The notes under the pieces were generated by a model that was not told the DNA's origin, ran no database searches, and saw nothing but the letters and a program-made list of their open reading frames with translations. Below, one piece after another: positions 1 to 9,305 of a stretch of DNA of 64,000 nucleotides. Position 1 is the stretch's first letter, and the number at the start of each line of letters is the position of its first letter. The stretch comes from Bacillus siamensis KCTC 13613 (GTDB lineage Bacteria > Bacillota > Bacilli > Bacillales > Bacillaceae): the NCBI RefSeq assembly GCF_000262045.1, contig NZ_AJVF01000042.1, positions 140,184 through 204,183 on the forward strand, given 5' to 3'. Position numbers and translations under genes: made by a program.

Positions 1-16
1 TTGTTCGAATATCCAT
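1..16 (-). CDS. Possible start of a divergent gene, cut by window edge
   Basis: On the minus strand an AAGGAG-like ribosome site at about 28-34 precedes an ATG at 14-16 that reads out of the window (M-D-I-R-T...). The spacing of about 12 nt is long for Bacillus and only five codons are visible, so this is only a possibility. A second open frame from an ATG near 78-80 runs through the same bases without a ribosome site. No product can be named. Confidence 0.2.
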
Positions 17-204
17 TATCGATTGACTCTCCTTTTCGTCCGGCAAAATGAATGTCAGCTCTTCTCATTGGAATATAAAAAATTATATGTGGGTTGTTTG
101 CAATTGTAAATGATTTCTTTTCAAGCGGACGAATCAGCCCGTCTTCCAACCGGGGAATGATTTACCAGTATGAACGCGGTCATTGTTCGGGTAAAATGAA
201 AAAC

Positions 205-218
205 AGAACAAACGTTCC
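205..218 (+). promoter_or_regulatory. LexA (SOS) box upstream of polYB
   Basis: The 14 bases match the Bacillus LexA/DinR consensus CGAACRNRYGTTYC at 13 of 14 positions; only the first base differs (A for C). The box lies 13 bp before the polYB ATG, just after a -10-like TAAAAT at 192-197, where a bound repressor would block transcription. yqjW belongs to the LexA regulon in B. subtilis, which agrees. Confidence 0.75.
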
Positions 219-231
219 CGGAGGTTTTTTT

Positions 232-1458
232 ATGGCTGATATTCTTCTTGTTGATATGCAATCGTTTTATGCGTCTGTGGAAAAAGCGGAAGCGCCTCAT
301 CTTAAAAACCGGCCCGTCATTGTCTCGGGAGATCCCGAAAGACGCAGCGGCGTCGTGCTTGCGGCTTGTCCGCTCGCCAAACGATACGGCGTAAAAAATG
401 CTGAACGGCTGGGGGAAGCGCAGGCCAAATGTCCAGACGCCGTTATCATCCGGCCGCGGATGCAGCGGTATATTGATGTTTCCGTTATGATTACCGAGCT
501 GTTCGAGCGGTATACCGATCTTGTAGAACCCTACTCCATCGATGAGCAGTTTCTCGACGTGACCGGGAGCAGGCGGCTGTTCGGTGATCCTTTTACAATC
601 GCCAAAAACATTCAACAAGCGATTATGCGTGAATTCGGAATTTATGCCCGTGTCGGCATCGGGCCGAATAAGGCGCTTGCGAAAATGGCTTGCGACCATT
701 TTGCCAAAAAAAACGCATCCGGCATTTACAGATTGGATATGTCAAATATCAGGCAGGATCTGTGGCCGCTGCCGGTCGGAAAATTATTCGGCATCGGAAA
801 ACGGATGGAGCATCATTTAAGGCGGATGGGCATCAGCACGATCGGCGGGCTTGCCGCGCATCCTCCCGAACTGCTGAAAAAGCGCTGGGGCATTAACGGC
901 GAATTGCTTCAGCGGACAGCCCGCGGCATCGATCCCTCTCCGGTCACCGTCAACACGCACAGCCGGCAAAAAGCGATCGGCCATAACATGACCCTTCCGA
1001 GAGACTACAGCCGCTTTGAGGATATCAAAGTCGTATTGCTGGAGTTAAGCGAAGAAGTGGCCCGCCGCGCCCGTTTTAAACAATACATCGGCCATACGGT
1101 TTCAGTCAGCATCAGGGGCGCCGATTTTGATTTCCCTTCAGGTTTTCACAGACAGAAAAAGCTCGTCTCTCCGACCAATTTCGGAATGGATATTTTTAAA
1201 ACGGCGGTCAAGCTCTTCAAAGAGCACTGGAACGGGGAGCCCGTCCGCAGCGCCGGCGTCGCCCTTTCCCAGCTGGAGCCCTGTGATTATGTTCAGCTGA
1301 GCCTGTTCGATGCCCAGGAAAAAAAGATCAGTCTCGGCAAAGTATTGGATGATATCCATGAGCGGTACGGCCCTGCGTCGCTGCTCCATGCCGTGTCGCT
1401 GACAGAGGCCGGCCAAGCCTTTCACCGGGCTGAAAAAATCGGCGGGCATTACAAATAA
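232..1458 (+). CDS. polYB: Y-family DNA polymerase, YqjW/UvrX type
   Basis: Error-prone translesion polymerase of the UmuC/DinB family (408 aa). The N-terminal catalytic motif DMQSFYASVE carries the first metal-binding Asp, and YSIDEQFLDV carries the second acidic pair. A helix-hairpin-helix region (about residues 170-210) and a little-finger domain follow. VQLSLF near the C-terminus is a beta-clamp-binding motif. The frame is open from base 94, but the ATG at 232 has a GGAGG site at the right spacing and the protein fold starts there, so the shorter start is chosen. A LexA box precedes it, so it is probably SOS-induced. It is followed 14 bp later by its YolD-like partner gene. Identity as YqjW rather than a phage UvrX rests on the neighbours. 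Confidence 0.9.
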   Translation: MADILLVDMQSFYASVEKAEAPHLKNRPVIVSGDPERRSGVVLAACPLAKRYGVKNAERLGEAQAKCPDAVIIRPRMQRYIDVSVMITELFERYTDLVEPYSIDEQFLDVTGSRRLFGDPFTIAKNIQQAIMREFGIYARVGIGPNKALAKMACDHFAKKNASGIYRLDMSNIRQDLWPLPVGKLFGIGKRMEHHLRRMGISTIGGLAAHPPELLKKRWGINGELLQRTARGIDPSPVTVNTHSRQKAIGHNMTLPRDYSRFEDIKVVLLELSEEVARRARFKQYIGHTVSVSIRGADFDFPSGFHRQKKLVSPTNFGMDIFKTAVKLFKEHWNGEPVRSAGVALSQLEPCDYVQLSLFDAQEKKISLGKVLDDIHERYGPASLLHAVSLTEAGQAFHRAEKIGGHYK

Positions 1459-1472
1459 TTGAGGTGATATAC

Positions 1473-1817
1473 ATGAATCCGAACAAATTAACACCCGGAT
1501 ATAATGTCATGTGGGAGTCAAGCCGGATGATGCTCCCCGAACACCGGGAGCAGCTGCTTGCAAAGAAACGAAAAGAACGGGAATTCCGGCCGCCGGAACT
1601 GAGCGAAGAGCAAATGAACGACATGAACCGCATCATTGCGGCGGCGATTGAAGAAGACAGGGCCATCTCAGTCATCTACGCTTCCGCACACGGCCCCCGC
1701 CGGTTTTGGGGATGGGTAAAACAAGTGAAGCATGACGAAAAGCGTTTAAAAATCATAAACGATGAAGATGCGTTAACCCTGCCGTTTCATCTTATTCTCT
1801 CAGCTGAACTGGAATAA
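1473..1817 (+). CDS. yqjX: YolD-like protein, partner of the upstream polymerase
   Basis: Small protein of 114 aa resembling the YolD family: a charged N-terminal segment with KLTPGYN and MLPEHREQL, then a beta-rich C-terminal part (AISVIYASAHGPRRFWGWV...). YolD-like genes habitually follow Y-family polymerase genes in Bacillus, as here; their biochemical role is poorly defined. The ATG at 1473 is preferred over the GTG at 1464 because that GTG lies inside the GAGGTG ribosome site. It is presumably cotranscribed with polYB from the LexA-controlled promoter. Confidence 0.85.
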   Translation: MNPNKLTPGYNVMWESSRMMLPEHREQLLAKKRKEREFRPPELSEEQMNDMNRIIAAAIEEDRAISVIYASAHGPRRFWGWVKQVKHDEKRLKIINDEDALTLPFHLILSAELE

Positions 1818-1918
1818 AAGAACCTAAAGCGGCCTGACAGAAAATATGATAGAAGAGTGGGAGGATCACATGATATTTAGTAGAATAAGGATGAATGATA
1901 AGAATAGGAGAATATACG

Positions 1919-2125
1919 ATGGATCAATTTGTAGAAAAAATGCTGGGACAGGCCCTCCGCCAGTATGGACGGAATGTGTCGACAGATCCGCTGAGCCCCT
2001 ATGAAAAACAGAGTTTGAAAAAAGCTTTGGAAGAAAGAAGGAACGAAGAACCCGATGAGGACCTCCATGCCCATGTAGAAGATATTATCTACGATTATGT
2101 CACCAATCAGGGGCAGTTCTCCTGA
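1919..2125 (+). CDS. yqzH: Conserved small protein YqzH
   Basis: A 68-aa acidic, soluble protein (DQFVEKMLGQALRQYG... ending in DIIYDYVTNQGQFS) that I recognise as B. subtilis YqzH by sequence and position. The function is unknown. The frame is open from 1895, but a GGAG site at 1907-1910 places the start at the ATG of 1919, giving the expected length. No membrane segment or known motif is visible. Confidence 0.8.
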   Translation: MDQFVEKMLGQALRQYGRNVSTDPLSPYEKQSLKKALEERRNEEPDEDLHAHVEDIIYDYVTNQGQFS

Positions 2126-2128
2126 CAC

Positions 2129-2163
2129 GGACGTTTATGCGCCGGGCGATAAGGGAAACGTCC
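2129..2163. repeat. Inverted repeat between yqzH and the transporter gene
   Basis: Two perfect 8-base arms (GGACGTTT and AAACGTCC) flank a 19-base loop directly after the yqzH stop. There is no T-run on either side, so it is not a normal intrinsic terminator. It could be an RNA processing or stability hairpin. Confidence 0.5.
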
Positions 2164-2200
2164 GAGAGTAAACCCTTAAAGATTGCGTGGTGTGCAGAAT

Positions 2201-3271
2201 ATGCCTGTCGGGCCTTATTTCAAGATCGGCTATGCCGTTCTTCTGTTATTTCTCATCATTTATCTCGGAACATTAATAGACTTTTTGTTCCAGCCTGTTG
2301 TGATTACGGTTAAAACCTTGTTTCCGCCCATTGTGTTATCGGGCGTCCTTTACTATTTGTGCCGCCCGCTCGTCACAGTGCTGCATGCGAAATTAAAGCT
2401 GCCTGAAGGAATCGCAATTTTAGCGATTTATGCGGGAACAGCCGGCCTTTTTGTCCTCTTCCTTTACACGGCGGGCCCTGCCGTTCAAAAACAGTTTACA
2501 GCCTTCACAGATCACATTCCCGAGCTTTCCGCAAAAGCTGAAAATTGGATTGGGCATCTCCAGGACAGTAAATGGTTTTCCCGGCTTCAGCATGAGGATT
2601 CCTTCAAAAAATTAGCAGACAAAGCTGCAAATTATTCCGGTTCAATCGCTGATTCTCTCAGCAGCCTGGCCGGTGCGGCTGCCAATGCCGCCATCACCGC
2701 CGCCATTATTCCGTTTGCGCTGTATTACATGTTAAAAGAAGGAAATAAAGCGCCCCGGCGGCTGCTCCGGCTTCTTCCGGAAAAACATCAAAAGGAAGGA
2801 AAACAAATCCTTCGGGACATGGATGAGGCTCTCAGTTCATACATACAAGGACAGCTGCTCGTCAGTTTCTGTGTCGGCGTTCTCGTCACGATCGGCTATT
2901 TCATCATCGGGCTCGATTATCCGCTCGTTCTGGGCGCGTTCGCCATGGTGACAAACCTGATTCCGTTTATCGGACCTTGGATCGGCACATTTCCCGGAGT
3001 CATTGTCGGATTGTTCGATTCACCGACCGAGGCGGTGCTTGTGATTACGGTTGTCGTCATTGTCCAGCAGCTTGAAAGCCAACTGATTTCCCCGCAAATT
3101 ATGGGCCGGAAGCTGGACATTCACCCGCTGACCATCATTTTTCTTCTGCTGGCCGCCGGCAAATTCTCGGGTATTGCCGGGATGCTGCTGGCCATTCCGG
3201 GATATGCGGCCGCAAAGGTGATCATAAGCCACATGCAGAAACTGTTCATACTCAGAAAAAAACAAGGCTAG
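2201..3271 (+). CDS. AI-2E-family (UPF0118) membrane transporter
   Basis: A protein of about 356 aa with the hydrophobic profile of the AI-2E transporter family. N-terminal membrane helices (GYAVLLLFLIIYLGTL...) are followed by a soluble region around residues 90-160, then C-terminal helices containing PFIGPWIG and the family-typical QQLESQLISPQIMGRKLDIHP stretch. Members export small molecules or act as Na+/H+ antiporters; the substrate here cannot be inferred. The start is uncertain: a TTG at 2183 and a GTG at 2192 are in frame, and the ATG at 2201 has only a weak GGTG site. It lies where I would expect other yqj genes in B. subtilis 168, so no symbol is given. Confidence 0.8.
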   Translation: MPVGPYFKIGYAVLLLFLIIYLGTLIDFLFQPVVITVKTLFPPIVLSGVLYYLCRPLVTVLHAKLKLPEGIAILAIYAGTAGLFVLFLYTAGPAVQKQFTAFTDHIPELSAKAENWIGHLQDSKWFSRLQHEDSFKKLADKAANYSGSIADSLSSLAGAAANAAITAAIIPFALYYMLKEGNKAPRRLLRLLPEKHQKEGKQILRDMDEALSSYIQGQLLVSFCVGVLVTIGYFIIGLDYPLVLGAFAMVTNLIPFIGPWIGTFPGVIVGLFDSPTEAVLVITVVVIVQQLESQLISPQIMGRKLDIHPLTIIFLLLAAGKFSGIAGMLLAIPGYAAAKVIISHMQKLFILRKKQG

Positions 3272-3330
3272 AGAGAACTAAAATGAAAAATGGCGGGCTC
3301 AGAGAAGCGCCCGCCGCACACGGAGGTAAA

Positions 3331-3501
3331 ATGATGAACATCGGTGATGTCATTTTTCAATTGATTTCATTCGCCGCAGCCGCGGTTTTCCTGTTTGCCG
3401 TGATATATGTATTCAGAAGCTTGAACAAGCGCCGCATACAATTGGACAGAATCGAAAAGAAACTCGACGCGCTGCGCGAAGAAAAAAACGAAAAGGTATA
3501 G
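3331..3501 (+). CDS. Small single-span membrane protein, YqjU-like
   Basis: A 56-aa protein with one predicted membrane helix (ISFAAAAVFLFAVIYVF) followed by a basic, helical, coiled-coil-like tail (RRIQLDRIEKKLDALREEKNEK). A CGGAGG site sits before tandem ATGs at 3331 and 3334; the upstream open codons from 3283 lack a site. It ends one base before the convergent yqjT stop, with no clear terminator between. By position it may be YqjU; the function is unknown. Confidence 0.65.
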   Translation: MMNIGDVIFQLISFAAAAVFLFAVIYVFRSLNKRRIQLDRIEKKLDALREEKNEKV

Positions 3502-3502
3502 T

Positions 3503-3901
3503 TCATTCAGAATCAGAGGCAGGAGCAGCCAGCTCCACCTTTATCCGATCCGGGTCCTCCGTGTATACGGCGTAATGCGTGCTTCCGCCTGCATATGGAT
3601 GGCGGTCCCTGTAAAGCACGGGGCATCCTCTGGCAAGCAGCTTTTCTGTCATCTCGTCAACCTGCTCTCTTGATGAAGCATGAAAAGCCAGATGGTTCAG
3701 CCCGACCCGGCATCTGTGGTACTCCGGTGTTAAAAAACGCTCCTTTGTCTGGACAAGCACAACATAAAATCCTGCGTTTTTCCAGCTGATGCCGGAGTCC
3801 CAATTTTGAAATTCCCTATAACCGAGCTCACCTAAAAACCATCCCCAAAACCGGGCGGAGGCTTTCAAGTCAGATACATACAATTCAATATGATGCATCA
3901 T
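3503..3901 (-). CDS. yqjT: Glyoxalase/VOC-fold protein YqjT
   Basis: A 132-aa vicinal-oxygen-chelate protein: HHIELYVSDLKASARFWGWFLGELGY at the N-terminus, then HLAFHASSREQVDEM and a C-terminal DPDRIKVELAAP, the last containing the usual metal-ligand Glu. The family includes lyases, dioxygenases and resistance proteins, so the reaction cannot be fixed. An AGGAGG site precedes tandem ATGs. It is the last gene of the leftward yqjP-to-yqjT run, 21 bp after coaA. Confidence 0.85.
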   Translation of the reverse strand: MMHHIELYVSDLKASARFWGWFLGELGYREFQNWDSGISWKNAGFYVVLVQTKERFLTPEYHRCRVGLNHLAFHASSREQVDEMTEKLLARGCPVLYRDRHPYAGGSTHYAVYTEDPDRIKVELAAPASDSE

Positions 3902-3922
3902 AATATTGGCTTCCTCCTTACA

Positions 3923-4882
3923 TCACACACGCCTTACCAGCACCTCTTCAACTTTATGGCCGTCACCTTTTCTCAAAATCAAATCCGACCTGAATTTTGT
4001 CGGCAGAATATTTTCATACAGATTCGGACGGTTGACGCTCTCCCAAATGGAGGCGGCCATGGTATCCGCTTCTGCATCAGATAAATCCTTAAATTTATGA
4101 AAATAAGAGGCCGGATCCTGAAAAGCGGTTTCCCTCAAAAGACGGAAACGCTCCAAATACCACGTGAAAATCCGGCTTTCTTCAGCATCCACATAAATCG
4201 AAAAATCAAAGAAATCCGATACAAAAATCCGCGGATTTTCCCTGTCGTCCTCTAAGGTCGGCGACTGCAGGACGTTGATTCCTTCGATAATAACGATATC
4301 CGCACCTTCGACCACTTCGACGGCGCCCTCTTCCCTGTCATAAGTAAGATGGGAATATACGGGCGCCTCCACTCTCTCTTTCCCTGATTTTATATCATTC
4401 AGAAACTCAAGCAGCGCTTTCACGTCGTAACTTTCCGGGAATCCCTTTCTGGACAGAAGGTTTTTCCTTTTTAATTCCGCCGTCGGATACAAGAACCCGT
4501 CAGTTGTCACCAGGCTCACCTTCGGCCTGTCGGGCAGACGGGAAAGAAGCTTTTGCAAAATTCTTGCGGTGGTGCTTTTGCCGACGGCGACGCTGCCCGC
4601 GATTCCGATGATAAACGGGATTTTGGCTGAATGCGGATGCTTCAAAAACACGTTGACATGCTGATTACGTTTTGCGGCAGACGTGACATGAAGATGGAGC
4701 AGTCGCACAAGCGGAATATAAATCGTTTCTACTTCTTCCACCGATAGGTAGTCATTCAGCCCCTCTACGGCCTTGGCTTCTTCTTCTGAAACGGCAATGG
4801 AAAGATGACCGCCGAATCCGGCCCAAGACTCGCGGCTGTGCTGCGTGTACAATGTATGTAAGTTCAATTCTTTACTTTTCAC
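3923..4882 (-). CDS. coaA: Pantothenate kinase, type I (bacterial CoaA)
   Basis: Phosphorylates pantothenate, the first committed step of coenzyme A synthesis, in the cytoplasm. The 319-aa length is normal for type I CoaA. The P-loop GIAGSVAVGKST is at about residue 97, and the family motifs TTDGFLYP and IIEGINVLQ and the C-terminal region (DPASYFHKF...) are in order. The start is a GTG. Spacing to dsdA upstream is 75 bp and includes a short hairpin with a T-rich tail, so readthrough from dsdA may be partial. CoA supply links loosely to the polyketide locus, but the gene is ordinary housekeeping in this position. Confidence 0.93.
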   Translation of the reverse strand: MKSKELNLHTLYTQHSRESWAGFGGHLSIAVSEEEAKAVEGLNDYLSVEEVETIYIPLVRLLHLHVTSAAKRNQHVNVFLKHPHSAKIPFIIGIAGSVAVGKSTTARILQKLLSRLPDRPKVSLVTTDGFLYPTAELKRKNLLSRKGFPESYDVKALLEFLNDIKSGKERVEAPVYSHLTYDREEGAVEVVEGADIVIIEGINVLQSPTLEDDRENPRIFVSDFFDFSIYVDAEESRIFTWYLERFRLLRETAFQDPASYFHKFKDLSDAEADTMAASIWESVNRPNLYENILPTKFRSDLILRKGDGHKVEEVLVRRV

Positions 4883-4957
4883 AATTCACACCAATCTCTC
4901 TGTATGGCTTTCCGGTAAAAAAACAAACGCTTACAAAGATTGTAACGGAAAACCGCT

Positions 4958-6307
4958 TCACTGTCTGCCCATTTTTTTCGCAAATGAGGAACCGATCTTG
5001 CTGTACTCTTCCATTTCCTTCTCCGGAACCATGCTCCCGCCGGTGCTCCACACAAGGTGCACAGCATTTTCCATCTCAATCCCCCGCTCTTTTATGTAAC
5101 GGTTTCCCGCTTCAGTCTGAACGAACTTGACAGCTCCTGCCATGCCGGCGAGGGCAGAAGGCTCAAGGCTCTTATTCTCAGCCGTTCTTAATTGATAGAG
5201 CAGCGAAAAAAGCGTGCCGTCATCGGCGGTATAACAGCCGCTGAGTATAGGTTCCATCAGGGGGCCGGCCAGTCCGGACGGCCTTCCCACCGCAAGTCCG
5301 TCGGCGGCCGTTTGATTATCAAGACCGATATCCTGCACGCTGATTCCGTCATGCAAGCCGGAAAACAGGCCCAACAGCATACACGGTGAATGCGTCGGCT
5401 CACCGAAAAAAATATGGACATGTTCGCCATAGATCAGCTTTAGCGCGAGCGCGACGCCGCCCGGTCCTCCTCCGACCCCGCACGGCAGATAGACGAAAAG
5501 CGGCTCATCTGCAGCAGGCTTAATGTTCATTTGATCCAGCTGCTTTTTTACACGGCTTCCCGCAACTGCATACCCCAAAAACAGATCTCGGGAATGCTCA
5601 TCATCAATAAAATAACAATAAGGGTCCTGCTCCGCCTGAATGCGCCCTTCTTTGACAGCCAGACTGTAGTCTGCTTCGTATTCGATGACCCGAACCCCTT
5701 TTTCCCGGAGCAGCTCTTTTTTCCACTGCTTGGCGTCACTGGACATATGCACGGTCACACAAAAACCGAGCTTCGCGCCGATTATGCCGATACTCAAACC
5801 TAAATTGCCCGTAGAACCGACGGCTATAGAATATTTCGAGAAAAAAGCGGTAAACCGTTCCTCAGTCAATATGCTGTAATCGTCGTCTGCTGAGAGCATT
5901 CCCGCTTTTACCGCGAGATCTTCGGCATGCTTCAGCACTTCGTAAATCCCGCCGCGCGCTTTAATGGAACCGGAAATCGGAAGTTCATGGTCGCACTTCA
6001 AAAGCAGGCGCCCGGGGAAAGCCTGAGCGGATCTGTGTTCCAGACGCTTCTTCATTTCATTAATCAAGACAAGCGGAGATTCAATGAGGCCCCCCGCCTC
6101 TTCCGTCTCCGGAAAAGCCGACGCGATATAAGGCGCAAACCGGCGCAGCCTTTCTTCCGCTTCGGCAATCTCCTTTTTCCATTCAGCGCCATGTTTTACT
6201 GGATCATCGGTTTTATGCGGGTTGATCCAAAATACTTCCCGCGCCTCCGCCATTTGTCTGACTAAAGGCTCTTCCATCAATGCCGTGCGTATATCCCGAT
6301 CGGACAT
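4958..6307 (-). CDS. dsdA: D-serine dehydratase
   Basis: PLP-dependent enzyme converting D-serine to pyruvate and ammonia (449 aa). The Schiff-base lysine is in SGSIKARGG (about residue 117). A Gly-rich phosphate-binding loop ([13 protein letters not shown]) and CGVGGGPGG further on fit the fold-type II family. The N-terminal motif FWINPHK is typical of DsdA. It starts 17 bp after the yqjQ stop, consistent with one operon. It corresponds to YqjR of B. subtilis. Confidence 0.92.
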   Translation of the reverse strand: MSDRDIRTALMEEPLVRQMAEAREVFWINPHKTDDPVKHGAEWKKEIAEAEERLRRFAPYIASAFPETEEAGGLIESPLVLINEMKKRLEHRSAQAFPGRLLLKCDHELPISGSIKARGGIYEVLKHAEDLAVKAGMLSADDDYSILTEERFTAFFSKYSIAVGSTGNLGLSIGIIGAKLGFCVTVHMSSDAKQWKKELLREKGVRVIEYEADYSLAVKEGRIQAEQDPYCYFIDDEHSRDLFLGYAVAGSRVKKQLDQMNIKPAADEPLFVYLPCGVGGGPGGVALALKLIYGEHVHIFFGEPTHSPCMLLGLFSGLHDGISVQDIGLDNQTAADGLAVGRPSGLAGPLMEPILSGCYTADDGTLFSLLYQLRTAENKSLEPSALAGMAGAVKFVQTEAGNRYIKERGIEMENAVHLVWSTGGSMVPEKEMEEYSKIGSSFAKKMGRQ

Positions 6308-6324
6308 TTACTGTCTCCCCCTTG

Positions 6325-7110
6325 TTACTTTTTCTTTAATGCGCGGCCGGCCAGTTTTTCTGTAAACGATGGGAAAAGCTGATACAGCTTCGTCCCGAAA
6401 CTCATCCATCGCGGAAGATTCATTTCCCGTTTATCCGTCAAAATCACGGACGTAATGCGCTTTGCCACATGGTCGGCATCAAGCATCCATCTGCCGACGC
6501 TTTTCACATAACCGCCCTCTTTATCTGCAATTGTAAAGAAGTCTGTTTTGATCGGGCCGGGATTAACCGTTGTCACAGCTACACCTGAACCGGCCAGCTC
6601 GAGCCGCAGCGCATTGGAATACCCTAAAACGGCGTGTTTCGTAGCAGAATAAAGGCTTGATTTCGGTGTCGCCAGTTTGCCGGCCTGTGAAGCGATATTG
6701 ATAATATGGCCGCTTTTGGCGTGAAGCATCACCGGAAGACAGGCTTTCGTACAGGCAATTAATCCGAATACATTGACTTCAAACATCGCCTTCATATCAT
6801 CCAAAGATGCATCAGCGGCAGTTTCAAAAATGCCGAACCCGGCGTTATTGATTAATACATCAACATGACCGATCAAACGCCTTACGTTTTCAGCCTCTTC
6901 TGCATGCCGGACGTCAAACGGAATGACATCACACTGTCCGCCCCGCGCGGTAATCGTTTTTTTCACTTCCTGCAAGCGGTCCTCCCGCCTTGCGGATAAA
7001 AAAACATGAGCCCCTTCTGCCGCACAGGAATATGCAAGCCGTTCGCCGAGTCCGCCGGATGCCCCGGTGATCCAAATCCGCTTATCCGTTAATCTGCCCA
7101 TTTCCTTCAC
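6325..7110 (-). CDS. yqjQ: Short-chain dehydrogenase/reductase YqjQ
   Basis: A classical SDR of about 260 aa: the cofactor motif [12 protein letters not shown] is near residue 15, NNAG at about 88, and the catalytic Ser-Tyr-Lys set runs through NIASQAGKL and YSATKHA. The residue after the second strand (SARRED) suggests NADP(H). The substrate is unknown. The frame overlaps the yqjP stop by 4 bp from a GTG at 7110; an ATG at 7101 behind GGGGTG is an equally plausible start. Tight coupling to yqjP implies a shared pathway. Confidence 0.87.
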   Translation of the reverse strand: MKEMGRLTDKRIWITGASGGLGERLAYSCAAEGAHVFLSARREDRLQEVKKTITARGGQCDVIPFDVRHAEEAENVRRLIGHVDVLINNAGFGIFETAADASLDDMKAMFEVNVFGLIACTKACLPVMLHAKSGHIINIASQAGKLATPKSSLYSATKHAVLGYSNALRLELAGSGVAVTTVNPGPIKTDFFTIADKEGGYVKSVGRWMLDADHVAKRITSVILTDKREMNLPRWMSFGTKLYQLFPSFTEKLAGRALKKK

Positions 7111-8066
7111 CCCTTCACAGCTTTAAACATCAGAGTATTTCCCGACTGAAAGGATTCGGCCTTCCCTTTTGCAGCCAGCACGTCAAGATGGCCGATCGTT
7201 TCTGACATCGTTAAAAATAATTCATTTTCGTACACAGCCGGAAACAGCCGCCTGCATACTTGGAAAGCCGTCAGCGTTTCCTCTGACAGCAGATGCAGCA
7301 CATATTCCGCCCGGTTTTGCTGTTTTTCAAGCCGCCTGTCAGCAGCAGACCTTACGTCTTTCAGCAGCTCGCCGTGTCCCGGATATAAAAGGGACGGGTT
7401 GATATCATACAGCCGCTTCATTGATTTCAAATAGTCCAGCATCGGAGACGTGCGCACGCTCCCCTTTTCCGGAGCTTCCAAAATCGGATTTGTGGAGCTG
7501 TTGGACAAAAGCAGATCGCCGCTGAACATTTCACCGTTTTTTTCATGGTAAAGCGCAATGTGGGAAGCGGCATGCCCCGGGATTTCGAGCACCGTCCAGC
7601 CATCCAGCCCGTCAATTTTTCCGCCTTCTCCCACTGTTTTCGTTAATGGACGGTTTGCAGAAAATAAGTATGACAGCTTAACTGTTTTATGTATGTCTTT
7701 ATATGTCAGAGGAACGCCCATTTCTGTCATAAGCGACAGAAAAAAATCCTCCTGCCGGGCGATATACGACTGGTTCTGAGTAATGTACCTGTCATTCAGC
7801 GGATGCCCGATTACTTCCGTATCATCGGAAAAAAGGTGCAGCAAACCTGAATGATCTGCGTGATGATGAGTGAGCACCACCTGATCTATATCTGCTGCAG
7901 AAACACCGTGTTCTTTAAGCTGCATGAAGAGCGATTCAGCCGCTTCCTTTGTATTCGGGCCGCAATCAATGAGGGTTAAGGCTTCATCTTTTACTAAATA
8001 AACGATAACGTCGCCGACTGCAAACGGAGTCGGTACACGTATCGGAATGATCTTTCTCGCTGCCAT
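7107..8066 (-). CDS. yqjP: Metallo-beta-lactamase-fold hydrolase YqjP
   Basis: A 319-aa MBL-fold protein with the metal-binding motif THHHADH at about residue 67, an EIPGHAASH stretch with the next His ligand, FSGDLLL with the bridging Asp, and YPGHGELL with the last His. The C-terminal third is winged-helix-like ([12 protein letters not shown]...), as in glyoxalase II-like members of this group. The substrate is unknown. It is the first gene of the leftward run. A GGAG site precedes the ATG, and the promoter would lie in 8067-8150, divergent from proI. Confidence 0.87.
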   Translation of the reverse strand: MAARKIIPIRVPTPFAVGDVIVYLVKDEALTLIDCGPNTKEAAESLFMQLKEHGVSAADIDQVVLTHHHADHSGLLHLFSDDTEVIGHPLNDRYITQNQSYIARQEDFFLSLMTEMGVPLTYKDIHKTVKLSYLFSANRPLTKTVGEGGKIDGLDGWTVLEIPGHAASHIALYHEKNGEMFSGDLLLSNSSTNPILEAPEKGSVRTSPMLDYLKSMKRLYDINPSLLYPGHGELLKDVRSAADRRLEKQQNRAEYVLHLLSEETLTAFQVCRRLFPAVYENELFLTMSETIGHLDVLAAKGKAESFQSGNTLMFKAVKG

Positions 8067-8159
8067 ATTTACGCTCCTTCGTTCTTTTCATTCCTGAATA
8101 CTCATATTTTAGCCTTTTCTCTTCCCTGTGTCATTATTGCCGTATATCAGAAAAAAAGA

Positions 8160-8189
8160 TTGACATCCCGCTCTGCCGCATAGCATAAT
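8160..8189 (+). promoter_or_regulatory. Sigma-A promoter of proI
   Basis: A perfect -35 TTGACA at 8160-8165 and a -10 CATAAT at 8184-8189 are separated by 18 bp. Transcription would start near 8196, giving a leader of about 270 nt that contains the T-box. Confidence 0.8.
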
Positions 8190-8195
8190 GAACAA

Positions 8196-8437
8196 CAAAC
8201 TAGAAAAAACGGAACGCGATGACGAGGAACTAGTATATAAACAACGGCAGCAGAGAGCAATGTCCCCGGCTGAAAGACATTGCGGCCCTCTTGTTTACAG
8301 AACCTGCCCTCAGAGCGGTTAGGAAAACCTAAACGTATCCCCTCGTTACGGGATTTGAGCTGAGCACGGCTGATTCGTGCTAATGTAAGGTGGTACCGCG
8401 AAACCTTTTCGTCCTTTTTGACGGGAAGGTTTTTTTG
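8196..8437 (+). promoter_or_regulatory. T-box riboswitch, proline type, upstream of proI
   Basis: The leader contains the conserved T-box bulge sequence AATGTAAGGTGGTACCGCG (8382-8400). It is followed by a terminator stem (CCTTTTCGTC ... GACGGGAAGG) and a T-run ending about 8437. An upstream Stem I region holds an AGTA element (8230s) and a likely specifier CCT (Pro) at 8303-8305. Uncharged tRNA-Pro would stabilise the antiterminator and switch on proI. The specifier position is my reading of the fold and is less certain than the T-box itself. Confidence 0.9.
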
Positions 8438-8462
8438 TGTTTTGGAAAGAAGGAGGATTTAT

Positions 8463-9305
8463 ATGAAGAAAATCGGTTTTATCGGAGCCGGATCAATGGC
8501 GGAAGCAATGGTGAACGGACTGCTGCAAAGCGGACTGACGGCCCCCGGGCATATATATATGACAAACCGGTCAAATGACAGCCGGCTTGAAGAACTCCAT
8601 AAAACGTACGGAGTGAAACCGTGCCGGGATAAAGAAGAGTTTTTCAGCAAGACCGACATTATCGTTCTCGCCTTTAAACCGAAAGATGCGGCAGAAAGCA
8701 TTGAAAACATTCGCGAATACGTGAAAGATCAGCTTGTGATTTCCGTCATCGCAGGGCTGACGATTCACACCATTCAGCAATATTTCGGCAGAAAGCTCAC
8801 CATCATCCGGGCGATGCCGAATACATCCGCGGCCATTCAGCAATCGGCGACCGGTTTTTCCGCAAGCTCTGAGGCGAGTGAGGCAGAAATCCGGACGGCA
8901 AAAGAGCTGCTGGAAACAATCGGAGAAGCGTCGCTCTTTGAAGAAAAACACCTTGATGCCGTCACAGCCATCGCCGGAAGCGGCCCCGCCTATGTGTATC
9001 GGTATGTCGAAGCGATGGAAAAAGCCGCCCTTCAAGTCGGTCTGCCGGAAGAAAAGGCAAAAGAGCTGATTTTACAAACCATGGCCGGGGCAACGGAAAT
9101 GCTCAGAAAAAGCAGCAAACGACCTGAGCGCCTGCGCAAGGAAATCACAAGCCCTGGCGGCACAACTGAGGCAGGCCTTCGCGCGTTAAACGAGCGCCGC
9201 TTTGAAGAAGCCATCATTCACTGCATTACAGAAACCGCAGCCCGAAGCGCCGAAATTAAAGAACAATTCGCAGGCTCCGTGCTGCAAAAGACGGACAAAT
9301 CATAA
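8463..9305 (+). CDS. proI: Pyrroline-5-carboxylate reductase
   Basis: Final step of proline synthesis: reduces 1-pyrroline-5-carboxylate with NAD(P)H. The 280-aa protein has an N-terminal Rossmann motif IGFIGAGSMAEAM, the RAMPNTSA region, and the C-terminal signature around TSPGGTTEAGL. The frame is open from 8418 inside the T-box terminator, but AAGGAGG at 8450-8456 sets the ATG at 8463. The upstream T-box implies induction on proline limitation. It corresponds to YqjO of B. subtilis. Its 3' end faces dfnM, and a shared hairpin lies between them. Confidence 0.95.
   Translation: MKKIGFIGAGSMAEAMVNGLLQSGLTAPGHIYMTNRSNDSRLEELHKTYGVKPCRDKEEFFSKTDIIVLAFKPKDAAESIENIREYVKDQLVISVIAGLTIHTIQQYFGRKLTIIRAMPNTSAAIQQSATGFSASSEASEAEIRTAKELLETIGEASLFEEKHLDAVTAIAGSGPAYVYRYVEAMEKAALQVGLPEEKAKELILQTMAGATEMLRKSSKRPERLRKEITSPGGTTEAGLRALNERRFEEAIIHCITETAARSAEIKEQFAGSVLQKTDKS

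Noticed and set aside
121..699. Minus-strand frame of 192 codons opposite polYB
   Set aside because: Fully inside the polYB coding region, no ribosome site, composition expected of an antisense shadow.
4883..4957. Short TTACAA/TTGTAA hairpin followed by a T-rich stretch between dsdA and coaA as a terminator
   Set aside because: The stem is only six A/T-rich pairs and the T-run is seven bases away; at most weak attenuation, so not listed as a terminator.
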